Part shown: positions 41,017 to 50,150 of the stretch, one piece after another
Layout: the number at the start of each line of letters is the position of its first letter
Position numbering within the stretch: the first letter of the stretch is position 1
Source: an uncultured Lachnospiraceae bacterium
GTDB taxonomy: Bacteria > Bacillota > Clostridia > Lachnospirales > Lachnospiraceae
Direction: 5' to 3'
Length of the DNA: 64,000 bases
Assembly: GCA_910578885.1 (NCBI GenBank)
Contig: CAJTSH010000017.1
Coordinates: forward strand, 1 to 64,000
Translations under genes and position numbers: made by a program
Notes under the pieces: generated by a model
Seen by the model: only the letters and a program-made list of their open reading frames with translations
Told to the model about the DNA's origin: nothing
Database searches by the model: none

Positions 41017-44000
41017 ATGAAAAAGAAACTGATAGCATCATTTATCATGGCGTCTGTGATTTTCACAAATATGCCGCAAGACCTATGGACTGTGCGTGCT
41101 GCCGGTAAAACTATGCCGGATAATGGGAAAGCGGATATAACGGAGTTTATCAATGTGCCGGAAACGATAGACGCCATTGCGCAGATAGAGGAGCTTTATG
41201 AGGATATCAATCTGAAAAATGCAGAGAAAAAGGCATTTGGCACCAAGACATTGATAATCAAGACCGGCGTGCAGGCATTTGACACATTCGGGGCAGCACA
41301 GTGCATTTGTATTGGTGATTACAATTATGTGTTATCTTACGAGGATGCAAAAAGCGCCGGAAATGCGTATCAGAGATACAGCGGCGCAGATTGGGTTGAT
41401 TTCGTGGAACCGGACGGCGTCGTGGAGCTGGAGGATGCAGGAAGTACGGAAAAAGAATCTGTAATTGTGGAGACAGAGGGGGCTGGGGAAAGTGTGTCGA
41501 ATGACGCAGAAAAGGAATTGCCGGAAAAGACAGGGGCGTATAGCACGGAAGCAGAGCTGTCGGCAGAAACGATATCTAATAGTACAGAAACAGAAGCTCC
41601 GGCAAAAGCAATGCCAGATGGCACAGAAACAGATTTTCCGACAGAAACGGCAGCAGATGTCATGGAAATAGAGCTTACAGAAGAAGCGGTACAGACGGAA
41701 ACATGCGTTGCTGTCATTGACACCGGCATCAGTGCAGATGCCGGCACGGCAGGCTTGTACACGGATAATGGCGCAGAGACATTAGATGAAAACGGACATG
41801 GGACGCAGGTCGCAAACCTGATCGCAGACGCCTTCGTACAAGCAGGGATAACCAAAGAGCAGGTGCGTCTCCTTCCGGTGAAGGTGGCAGATGCAGACGG
41901 ACGCTGTACGGTATCGCAGCTTTACTTGGGAATCCTTTCTGCCATAGAGCAGGGCGCGGATCTTTTGAACATCTCCCTTGGAACGAAGAACCTTGCAGCT
42001 TCATCCCTTTTGGGGCAGGCAATGCAGGAGGCGTATGCTGCGGGACTTATCGTAGTGACCTCGGCAGGAAATGACGGTGCAGACCTTACTGGTTATGCGC
42101 CGGCAAACATCCCATCGGTCATTACCGTGGGTTCCGTAAATGGGAAAAGGGAACGGTCCGCATTTTCCAATTATGGGCAGACGCTGGACTGCGTATCCTA
42201 CGGAGAAAATGTCACCGTTACAGGTCTGTATGGGGAAAAGACGAAAGAGGACGGCACCTCCTATGCCGCTGCAAATGTCACTGCAGAGCTTGCCGTACAG
42301 ATGGCGGCAGAGGAAGTATATTCACCGGATGAAGCAGACGATTATATCCAGAGCGCAGCGAAAGACCTTGGGGAGCCCGGCTGGGATGCGTCATACGGAC
42401 ATGGTTTGGTTGGATACTACCCTTACTGGGATGAAACCGGAGATGATACAGAACAGGAAACGGAGAAGGAACCAGCAGAGGAGGGAACGGAGGCAGAAGA
42501 GAAGAAGGAACCGGGAAACATGGAAGAATCACAAGACGTTCCCTCATTCGGCAGTGAATACCTGCGGAAGGTAAATACCTACAATCTTCTAATTGGAGAT
42601 ATTGAGATTCTGGCATCCAATGACAACATCGAATCTACAAGGCTCCTTGCCGACACGATGAAAAAGAGTATCAGGGAACTGTTTGAAAACCAGACGGACA
42701 TCCATGCGGCGTTCGATAAAGATGCGGCAGGAGGCGCGATTGCCGGAAAATGTTATGCAGGAACCGGGAACGCGGCAATTGATGAGGCGGCGGAGGAACT
42801 GGAAGCATACTTGAAGGAACGCATGCTTGCTGTAGATTCCTCGGAGGAAGCAGCCTCGGGCTTTGAAGAAAAGCTGGACGGGTTCGTGGGATTCCTTGCA
42901 GGTTTCCAAAGCGCCGAGCCTCTTGCAGGGGACGTGTACATCGAGGCGGCCGCCGCAAAGACGGTCGGCGATGCGGCAACTTTACAGAGCATTGCGCAGA
43001 CAGCAGGGGACTTTACGGTAAAACTGACGCAGGGGATTACGCTGACTTCGGAAATTGTGGTGACAAACGGCTGCACGCTTCGCCTGCAGAGCAACAAGGA
43101 AAACACGAGGAGGACGATCTCTTTGGGGACGCTTCCTGAATCTGTAAAGACGTCGGGCATGTGCATGTTCCGGGTGGACGGGCTGGAAAAGAACCAGCTC
43201 ATCATCGGAACCGCGAGCGGGAAATACCCGGTCACGCTGGACGGGAAAAAGCAGCCGCACAACGGGTTTTTGATCTACAACTCAACGTGGGCGGGGACTG
43301 CAAACGCCTACCGGTCAGTGGTCAGGATTCGTCCGGGAACCATCCTCCGGAACAACGTCATGTATTTCGACAGTGCGAGCGCCGTCAACGGGGCGTCCGG
43401 AAGCGCCGTCTGCAATTACGGAACCCTGTATTTAGAAGGCGGGACTATTCAGGACAACAGCTTTTTAGGGAAAGCCGGGGCAAAGGTCGGGGAAGGCGCA
43501 GGGATAGCAAATTATAATAAATTTTATATGTCCGGCGGGGAGATCAAGGGGAACGTGGCGACGAATGGGAACGGGATTTTAACCGGGAAGATGGGCAATG
43601 TGGCAGCCCTCGCCGGTTATGAGATGAAGATTACCGGCGGCAGCATCCATGACAACGGGAATGCAGATGATAAGAAATACACCTCGAACGGAGGGGGCAT
43701 CCTCATCAACCCGAACACGCCCGTGACCATCGGCGGGAGCAGCATTGACTCCGTAAAGATTTATGGCAACATGGCGGACTATGGCGGAGGGATTGCAAAT
43801 TATGGTATCTGTAACCTTGGGAAATGCAGAATCTATGAGAACTATTCCGAATCGGAAGGCGGCGGTATTTTAAATCGTGCAAGGGCGGACACGGCGGCAG
43901 CTCCGTCACTGGATATAAACGGCGCCTATGTTTACCATAATTACTGCAGCAAGACGGACAGCTCTTATGCAGGCGGCGTCGCCTCTTTGAAGAGGAGGGT

Positions 44001-47000
44001 AAGCGGGAGAGATATTGTCCCACGGATTACTGTTTCAGCAGGGTATTTTTACGACAATGACGGTTTTTCCATCCATATCGACAGCGGGACGCTTGCGTTC
44101 GGGGCAAATGTGCGGTTTGGCTTTTCTTCATATTCTAGCGAATCATCCTATAGGGTCACGGAAGAATGGTACGGGAGCGGCGTCTGCAATACGGGCGGTA
44201 CTGTAAATGTTACAGGAAGCGCGCGGATGTTCGTCCCCGACGGCGCGGTCGGAATCAAGAATACTGGAACCCTGAACATCGGGGACGGGGCGGACTTTCT
44301 GATTTTCTGTCAGGACGCAGAATGCGCCATCCAGAACACCGGGAAAATAGCCAGCGGGAAAATTGTGAAGAACACCGGCGGCAGCGTCCTCTACCCCTAT
44401 ACGATAGACGGATCCGCGAACTATGGAATCAAGAACACTGGGAGCGGAACCGCATACCTGACGGGGCGAATCCGGGGGAATTATACGGTAAGGAAGACGG
44501 CAAAGAGCGAGGATAGGTCGGCAGATAACCGGAACATAAGAATCGGCATCTATAATTCCTCGTCAGCCGCCTATTCGTCAGCAAACCCGTATGCCGTCAT
44601 CTTACAGGGCACGACGGTCGACGGGACGGCTTACAATGGATACGTGGGATATGCGCAGACCGGAATTTATAACAATGCCGCGGCGGGGAATGTCGGCATC
44701 AAGCAGGGAGAAGCGGCATACTGCAGCGGGAGCGGCATCTACAACAGAGGAAAGGTGTATTTTAGGGATGCAGATGCCAAAATACACCACAACGGGAAGG
44801 ACGGAATCTATAACGAGGCAATCGGAACCGTCAACCTAAATGGGGGATTTCTGTACGGAAATGCCGGTTATGGCGTGCGTAACCTCGGAACCTGCAACGT
44901 AAGCGGCGTCAAGATCGGTTTCAGCAGCTTTACAAGCAATACTGCATATGCCGCGTCTCAGAACGCGGGAGGGGGAATCGCAAACTACGGCACGCTCCGC
45001 CTGATAAGCGGAGGCTATGTCAACGGGGGGAACGCGCCGGCAGTCGTGAACACCGGGGCAATGAATGCGGATGCAGGAGCTGCGACTGTACTGATGTCAA
45101 TATCCGGCGAGTCGGTCTTGAACAACAGCGGGAGGCTCGACACCGCTTATGCGGCAGGGAAGACGCCTCTGTGGGTGCTTTCAGGAAGCTGCCGGTACGG
45201 CATAAAAAACACCGGGAGCATGCGGTTCGGAGGGAAAGTGGATGGTCGTTTCAGGGTGACGGCAGCCAGATACGTTTATCAGGAAAGCAACCGCGGCTTT
45301 ACCGAGGCGGCAATATATAACAGCAGTGCAGATGCGTTCCACGGCAGCTATCCATATGCTGCATATCTCTATGGGGATGTCTTGCTCGCAGGCTCCGGGA
45401 AGGACGGGCTGCGGACAGACAGGGGGATGATCCGCATGGACGCAGCCCATGCCACTTCAAACAAGAACGGCGTGAACGTGGGGAGCGGTGCAGCACTACA
45501 GTTATTAAGTGCAGATGCAAAAATCTATGCCAATGAGGTGGGGATTTACAACAATGGGACCGTGCAGATGGGCAATGCGAATATCTACAGCAATACGGAG
45601 CATGGCGTGTATCAGGACGGAACCTTTTATTTGTCCGGGGTAGCGAAAGTAAACGTGAATAATGACGTATGCCTTCCGGTGGGGCGTGTGATTACGGTGA
45701 ACGGAGCGCTGACGTCGAATGGTATCGTAGCGAATGTGACTCCGTTGAAAAAAAACGGAATGGCATTAGAAAAGATTACAGATAAAGAGGATGAGGAAAA
45801 ATACGAAATCGGCAGGGTACTTGTAAAGACCAGCTATGCCGGAAGCAAAGGCTCAAATGCGTTGTTCTATCACACGGAGGGATATCGGTTCACGCTCTCA
45901 AATGGCGGTGTGCTGAGACCGGGGGACTACATGGACAGGGAAATACTTGCAAAGGAGAATTACACGGAAATATCCGGCAAGGACATCATTATCAGCAACA
46001 AATATACGGTCGTATATGAAAAGAACATCGACGAGAAGGATGAGAACGGGAATCCGGTGGATGTGGCGGTTATTGACCTGCCGGTGAATCAGGATAAGTT
46101 CTGGTGCGAGAATTTACAGATGCCGAATCAGGAAGGGACTTATACAAGCCCAACCGTATCCACGGAACCGTATGCGGCATATTACCGGTTCCTGAACTGG
46201 AATGACAGAGCGGACGGAAATGGGGACGCCGTAATTCTTCCGTCTGTTTACCGGGAGAACGAAGACATGACCATCTATGCCCTGTGGCAGAAACTGTTCA
46301 ACGTAGCGTATATCGGGAATGGGCAGAGCAAGGGGGATGACTTTACGGAGCATGACATTTCCCAAGAGTCCATGTATACGTTTTATGACAATCTGGAACC
46401 GGATGGAAAGGAACATTTCACGAAGGATATCGTGAACAGCTATATAGATGAAGAGACAGGGGAAGAGGTGGAACAGGAGACGACGGCGAAGGTTGTTCAG
46501 TGGAGCCTGTTGAAAAATGCGGAAATTGGGGAAACAAATTATGATAAATCTGAAAGGATAGCAGCCAGTGGATTATATAGGAATGCAGAGGAGGTAGAAG
46601 GAGCTATTACCATAGGTTTTCCGAATAGAGACAGCAATGAGTTTTCTATGAATCTTTTTGCGGCAGCTCCTGCAGAGCAGCCTTTTATCAACCTGTATGC
46701 AGTGTGGGATGAGGGACCGGTGATTGAAGCGTATGATTTGTATTATACTTTGGAAGAGGCGCAGAGCACCACGGATACTGAGGGAATTACAATGGAGGAG
46801 CTCTTGTCAAGAGCGGCTGCAGTCGATAAAGAAGACGGAATTCTGTCACATGGGAAAGAGGTCAGCTTCGGGGCAGGAAAAAAGACTACCTTTATTGTCA
46901 GCGGTTATGCGGCGGATGATTTTTCTTCCTTTACAGCGGAAGGCTCCGTAACCATCAATTATCTGGCAAAAGACACGGCAGGGAATGTCACAAACAGGAT

Positions 47001-47382
47001 GGTAACAGTGAATATCATAGATACCAGTGCTAAGAAATCATATAAGGGAAAGGTGCGTTTTATCAGTGAGAAGTACCTTGATACGCTTTCCGAGGACTCC
47101 ATCTGGAAAGCGGACAGTGAATATCATGATGAGCTGACAGCCGTACTTGGAAACCACAGGGAGAATACCGAGACATACACCGAGCAGGCATTTGGTGAAA
47201 CGGTAGCGATAGAGAAGCCGGGAACAGGCACATGGGCGATGGCACCGGAAGAGACATGGGTATTCACGCATGAGCAGGTGAATGCGGTGAAGGACTATGT
47301 TGATGCCAGTGGAATAGGAAAGTCGAAGGGTGAGGGGGCTTTGAGAGGATTTTTGGAACAGTTTGCGTCCTGTAGAAAGTAA
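41017..47382 (+). CDS. Giant secreted subtilase with beta-helix (2121 aa)
   Basis: A signal peptide (KKLIASFIMASVIFTNMP) begins at ATG 41017 after AAAGGAGGATGAG. A Glu/Thr-rich stretch precedes a subtilase domain with Asp235 (VIDTGIS), His261 (NGHGTQV), the oxyanion Asn in SAGNDG, and Ser415 (DGTSYAAA). A long right-handed beta-helix follows (about residues 760-1560) with turns such as GGGIANYG, GIYNNAA and YGIKNTGSG. Two InlB/MucBP-like modules come next (FLNWNDRADGNGD, IYALWQKLF and NLYAVWDEG), then an Ig-like part (NYLAKDTAGNVTNRMVTVNI) and a helical end. No LPXTG. It is a likely surface protease-adhesin, encoded last in the Tad-like cluster. Confidence 0.85.
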   Translation: MKKKLIASFIMASVIFTNMPQDLWTVRAAGKTMPDNGKADITEFINVPETIDAIAQIEELYEDINLKNAEKKAFGTKTLIIKTGVQAFDTFGAAQCICIGDYNYVLSYEDAKSAGNAYQRYSGADWVDFVEPDGVVELEDAGSTEKESVIVETEGAGESVSNDAEKELPEKTGAYSTEAELSAETISNSTETEAPAKAMPDGTETDFPTETAADVMEIELTEEAVQTETCVAVIDTGISADAGTAGLYTDNGAETLDENGHGTQVANLIADAFVQAGITKEQVRLLPVKVADADGRCTVSQLYLGILSAIEQGADLLNISLGTKNLAASSLLGQAMQEAYAAGLIVVTSAGNDGADLTGYAPANIPSVITVGSVNGKRERSAFSNYGQTLDCVSYGENVTVTGLYGEKTKEDGTSYAAANVTAELAVQMAAEEVYSPDEADDYIQSAAKDLGEPGWDASYGHGLVGYYPYWDETGDDTEQETEKEPAEEGTEAEEKKEPGNMEESQDVPSFGSEYLRKVNTYNLLIGDIEILASNDNIESTRLLADTMKKSIRELFENQTDIHAAFDKDAAGGAIAGKCYAGTGNAAIDEAAEELEAYLKERMLAVDSSEEAASGFEEKLDGFVGFLAGFQSAEPLAGDVYIEAAAAKTVGDAATLQSIAQTAGDFTVKLTQGITLTSEIVVTNGCTLRLQSNKENTRRTISLGTLPESVKTSGMCMFRVDGLEKNQLIIGTASGKYPVTLDGKKQPHNGFLIYNSTWAGTANAYRSVVRIRPGTILRNNVMYFDSASAVNGASGSAVCNYGTLYLEGGTIQDNSFLGKAGAKVGEGAGIANYNKFYMSGGEIKGNVATNGNGILTGKMGNVAALAGYEMKITGGSIHDNGNADDKKYTSNGGGILINPNTPVTIGGSSIDSVKIYGNMADYGGGIANYGICNLGKCRIYENYSESEGGGILNRARADTAAAPSLDINGAYVYHNYCSKTDSSYAGGVASLKRRVSGRDIVPRITVSAGYFYDNDGFSIHIDSGTLAFGANVRFGFSSYSSESSYRVTEEWYGSGVCNTGGTVNVTGSARMFVPDGAVGIKNTGTLNIGDGADFLIFCQDAECAIQNTGKIASGKIVKNTGGSVLYPYTIDGSANYGIKNTGSGTAYLTGRIRGNYTVRKTAKSEDRSADNRNIRIGIYNSSSAAYSSANPYAVILQGTTVDGTAYNGYVGYAQTGIYNNAAAGNVGIKQGEAAYCSGSGIYNRGKVYFRDADAKIHHNGKDGIYNEAIGTVNLNGGFLYGNAGYGVRNLGTCNVSGVKIGFSSFTSNTAYAASQNAGGGIANYGTLRLISGGYVNGGNAPAVVNTGAMNADAGAATVLMSISGESVLNNSGRLDTAYAAGKTPLWVLSGSCRYGIKNTGSMRFGGKVDGRFRVTAARYVYQESNRGFTEAAIYNSSADAFHGSYPYAAYLYGDVLLAGSGKDGLRTDRGMIRMDAAHATSNKNGVNVGSGAALQLLSADAKIYANEVGIYNNGTVQMGNANIYSNTEHGVYQDGTFYLSGVAKVNVNNDVCLPVGRVITVNGALTSNGIVANVTPLKKNGMALEKITDKEDEEKYEIGRVLVKTSYAGSKGSNALFYHTEGYRFTLSNGGVLRPGDYMDREILAKENYTEISGKDIIISNKYTVVYEKNIDEKDENGNPVDVAVIDLPVNQDKFWCENLQMPNQEGTYTSPTVSTEPYAAYYRFLNWNDRADGNGDAVILPSVYRENEDMTIYALWQKLFNVAYIGNGQSKGDDFTEHDISQESMYTFYDNLEPDGKEHFTKDIVNSYIDEETGEEVEQETTAKVVQWSLLKNAEIGETNYDKSERIAASGLYRNAEEVEGAITIGFPNRDSNEFSMNLFAAAPAEQPFINLYAVWDEGPVIEAYDLYYTLEEAQSTTDTEGITMEELLSRAAAVDKEDGILSHGKEVSFGAGKKTTFIVSGYAADDFSSFTAEGSVTINYLAKDTAGNVTNRMVTVNIIDTSAKKSYKGKVRFISEKYLDTLSEDSIWKADSEYHDELTAVLGNHRENTETYTEQAFGETVAIEKPGTGTWAMAPEETWVFTHEQVNAVKDYVDASGIGKSKGEGALRGFLEQFASCRK

Positions 47383-47445
47383 AAGGTGAATAGACCAGAG
47401 CTTTCTATGGAAGAATATACCTATCATTTTTAGGGAGGGAAATAG

Positions 47446-48291
47446 ATGCGCGGCTTCTTTTATGGCTGGTATTTGAAATGTCAGTCTAATACACAAACTT
47501 TAGCGGTAATACCGGCGATTCATGGGACAGAACAAAAAAGAACCTGCTCCATTCAAATTATTACGGACGATAAAGCTTGGACAGCTGATTTTCCTGCTGA
47601 CGCATTCCATTTGGCAGGAAAGAATATTTCAATTGGAAAGAATCAGTTTGGAGAGAAAGGAATCCGTCTGGCGATACATACGCCAGAACTGTGTGTAAAG
47701 GGAAAATTGAACTTCGGGGATCTATCGCCTTTAAGATATGATATCATGGGTCCATTTTCATTCGTGCCGTTTCTTGAGTGCCGTCATAGTGTGTGGAGCA
47801 TGCAGCATTCAGTCTGCGGGAGCGTGCAGATAAACAAGCAGGAATATTCTTTCCGAAACGCGTACGGATACTGGGAAGGAGACAGGGGAAAGTCGTTCCC
47901 GAAAGAATATATCTGGACGCAGTGCAGTTTTCCATGCGGCTCGCTGATGTTGTCTGTAGCAGATATTCCTCTGGCAGGTTTTCATTTTAAGGGAATCATT
48001 GGCATTGTGCTATGGCGGGGCAGGGAATACAGGCTGGCGACTTATCTTGGAGCAAAGGCGGTTCGGATTCGGAATGGAATGATTCGTGTTGTTCAGGGAA
48101 ATTTAAAATTAGAAGCCCGTATTCTGGAAAATGCCGGGAAGCCATTGAAAGCCCCGGCAAATGGAGATATGGTAAGGACAATCCATGAAAGCGCAGCATG
48201 CCGGGCATTCTATCGGTTTCGGAAGGAAGGCAGAATTCTTTTTGCGTTTGAAACAGAGAAGGCTTCGTTTGAATACGAATATCCATTTTGA
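47446..48291 (+). CDS. Tocopherol-cyclase-like protein
   Basis: 281 residues starting RGFFYGWYLKCQ, with GYWEGDRGKSFPKEYIWTQC in the middle. Both are signatures of the tocopherol cyclase/CrtC-like double-lipocalin family (GWYFK and YxEKxWG-like positions). No tocopherol pathway is expected in such bacteria, so the substrate is probably another lipid or isoprenoid; this is inference. ATG 47446 follows AGGGAGGGAAATAG. It lies 63 nt after the giant protease gene with no terminator seen. Confidence 0.7.
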   Translation: MRGFFYGWYLKCQSNTQTLAVIPAIHGTEQKRTCSIQIITDDKAWTADFPADAFHLAGKNISIGKNQFGEKGIRLAIHTPELCVKGKLNFGDLSPLRYDIMGPFSFVPFLECRHSVWSMQHSVCGSVQINKQEYSFRNAYGYWEGDRGKSFPKEYIWTQCSFPCGSLMLSVADIPLAGFHFKGIIGIVLWRGREYRLATYLGAKAVRIRNGMIRVVQGNLKLEARILENAGKPLKAPANGDMVRTIHESAACRAFYRFRKEGRILFAFETEKASFEYEYPF

Positions 48292-48360
48292 TTTATAAGT
48301 TGAACACTAGAATGGAAGAGATTGATAAGTAAAACTAATAAGAAATATAACTATATATAA

Positions 48361-48390
48361 TTGGCATTTCCATGTAAATCAAGGTACAAT
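48361..48390 (+). promoter_or_regulatory. Probable promoter of the purMND operon
   Basis: TTGGCA (48361-48366), an 18-nt spacer, and TACAAT (48385-48390). No purine riboswitch core was seen in the 110-nt leader. Confidence 0.5.
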
Positions 48391-48502
48391 AGGACTGTAT
48401 GAAAATGCCGCAATTCATGAAGCAAAGAACTGTTTCCAAAACAAGGGCGTTGGAAGAGAGGAAGAGCGGCAAAGCATGAACAATAGTACAGGAGGAAAGA
48501 TA

Positions 48503-49528
48503 ATGGATTACAAGAATGCAGGAGTAGATATTGAGGCAGGATATAAATCCGTAGAGTTGATGAAGGAACATGTAAAGGGAACGATGCGCAAAGAGGTGCT
48601 TACCAATCTTGGCGGATTTTCCGGAGCATTTTCTATGGCAGCATTTAAGGATATGGAAAAACCTACCTTGGTATCCGGTACGGATGGCGTTGGAACCAAG
48701 CTCAAGCTGGCATTTATCATGGACAAGCATGATACGATAGGGATTGACTGCGTGGCAATGTGCGTCAATGATATAGCATGTGCAGGCGGCGAGCCATTAT
48801 TTTTCCTGGATTATATTGCATGCGGCAAGAATTATCCGGAGAAAATCGCAACAATCGTAAGCGGCGTGGCGGATGGCTGTAAGCAGAGCAATGCGGCGTT
48901 GATTGGCGGTGAGACGGCGGAAATGCCAGGCTTTTATCCAGAGGACGAGTACGATCTTGCGGGGTTTGCCGTAGGGATTGTGGATGAAAAGGATATTATT
49001 ACGGGAGCTGACTTAAAGGCGGGCGATGTTTTAATCGGTATGGCAAGTTCAGGCGTGCATTCCAACGGTTTTTCTTTAGTCCGCAAGATTTTCAAAATGG
49101 ATAAAGAAACCTTGGGAGCCTATCATGAAGAATTGGGCATGTCGCTGGGAGAAGCGCTGCTTGCTCCGACTAAGATATATGTAAAGGCGCTTCGTTCCAT
49201 TAAGGAGGCAGGCGTGAGAGTAAAGGCGTGCAGCCATATTACAGGCGGCGGATTCTATGAGAATGTACCGAGAATGCTGCCGGAAGGAAAACGCGCAGTG
49301 ATTGAGAAAGCAAGCTATCCGATTCCTCCAATCTTTACTATGATGGCAAGAGAAGGACAGGTAGAAGAGAAAATGATGTACAATACCTATAATATGGGTC
49401 TTGGAATGGTGCTTGCAGTAGATGCTGCCGATGTCGATAAGACAATGGAAGCCATCAAAGCAGCGGGTGAAATGCCATATGTAGTAGGTAAAGTAGAGGA
49501 TGGAGAAAAGGGAGTTACATTATGCTAA
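48503..49528 (+). CDS. purM: Phosphoribosylformylglycinamidine cyclo-ligase
   Basis: 341 residues. The N-terminal GVDIEAGYKSVELMKEHVK and SGTDGVGTKLKLAF, and IGGETAEMPGFY, are the PurM ATP/substrate motifs. It makes aminoimidazole ribonucleotide in purine synthesis. ATG 48503 follows AGGAGGAAAG and is preferred to ATG 48476. Overlaps purN by 7 bp. Confidence 0.96.
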   Translation: MDYKNAGVDIEAGYKSVELMKEHVKGTMRKEVLTNLGGFSGAFSMAAFKDMEKPTLVSGTDGVGTKLKLAFIMDKHDTIGIDCVAMCVNDIACAGGEPLFFLDYIACGKNYPEKIATIVSGVADGCKQSNAALIGGETAEMPGFYPEDEYDLAGFAVGIVDEKDIITGADLKAGDVLIGMASSGVHSNGFSLVRKIFKMDKETLGAYHEELGMSLGEALLAPTKIYVKALRSIKEAGVRVKACSHITGGGFYENVPRMLPEGKRAVIEKASYPIPPIFTMMAREGQVEEKMMYNTYNMGLGMVLAVDAADVDKTMEAIKAAGEMPYVVGKVEDGEKGVTLC

Positions 49529-50148
49529 AGATAGCGGTATTGGTTTCCGGCGGGGGAACGAACCTGCAGGCAATTATAGATGCGGTAGAGACCGGAACCA
49601 TTTCCAATACTAAGATAGAAGTTGTCATCAGTAATAATAAGAACGCTCATGCGTTGGAGCGTGCAAGGCAGAAAGGAATTGAAGCGCTTTGCATTTCGCC
49701 GAAGGATTATGAAAGCCGAGCGGAATTTAACAAGGAATTTCTGGAAAAGTTGAACACCTATGAGGTGGATTTGGTTGTGCTGGCTGGCTTTTTGGTAGTG
49801 ATACCGGAAGAGATGATCGCAAAATACCGCAACCGTATCATCAATATTCATCCGTCATTGATTCCTTCTTTCTGCGGAACAGGATATTACGGATTAAAAG
49901 TGCATGAAGCCGCATTGGCAAGAGGCGTCAAGTTAACCGGGGCGACGGTTCATTTCGTAGATGAAGGAACCGATACGGGACCGATTATTTTACAGAAGGC
50001 TGTGGCGGTGGAGCCGGAAGATACACCGGAGATATTACAGCGCCGCGTGATGGAACAGGCGGAGTGGAAGATATTGCCGGAAGCAATCAATCTAATTGCA
50101 AATGGGAAAGTGTCTGTAGAGAACGGACATGTAAAAATAGGAGGCTGA
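49522..50148 (+). CDS. purN: Phosphoribosylglycinamide formyltransferase
   Basis: 208 residues. The start LKIAVLVSGGGTNLQAIIDA and the catalytic block RIINIHPSLIPSFCG (Asn, His) plus GATVHFVDEGTDTGPII (Asp) define PurN. It transfers formyl from 10-formyl-THF to GAR. It overlaps the end of purM and is followed by purD after 2 nt. Confidence 0.96.
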   Translation: MLKIAVLVSGGGTNLQAIIDAVETGTISNTKIEVVISNNKNAHALERARQKGIEALCISPKDYESRAEFNKEFLEKLNTYEVDLVVLAGFLVVIPEEMIAKYRNRIINIHPSLIPSFCGTGYYGLKVHEAALARGVKLTGATVHFVDEGTDTGPIILQKAVAVEPEDTPEILQRRVMEQAEWKILPEAINLIANGKVSVENGHVKIGG

Positions 50149-50150
50149 CC

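Noticed and set aside
42753..43262. A 169-codon minus-strand frame inside the giant protease gene
   Set aside because: Product is Ser/Ala/Val-rich without a family, and the plus-strand protein is continuous there.
36921..47382. A conventional type II secretion, competence (ComG) or full Tad system
   Set aside because: The ATPase is of the VirB11/TadA type with a TTLHTD His box, no ComGC-like prepilin with the usual processing site is present, and most Tad genes are missing.
48292..48502. A purine or PreQ1 riboswitch ahead of purM
   Set aside because: The leader is short and lacks the conserved purine aptamer core; only a promoter-like pair was seen.
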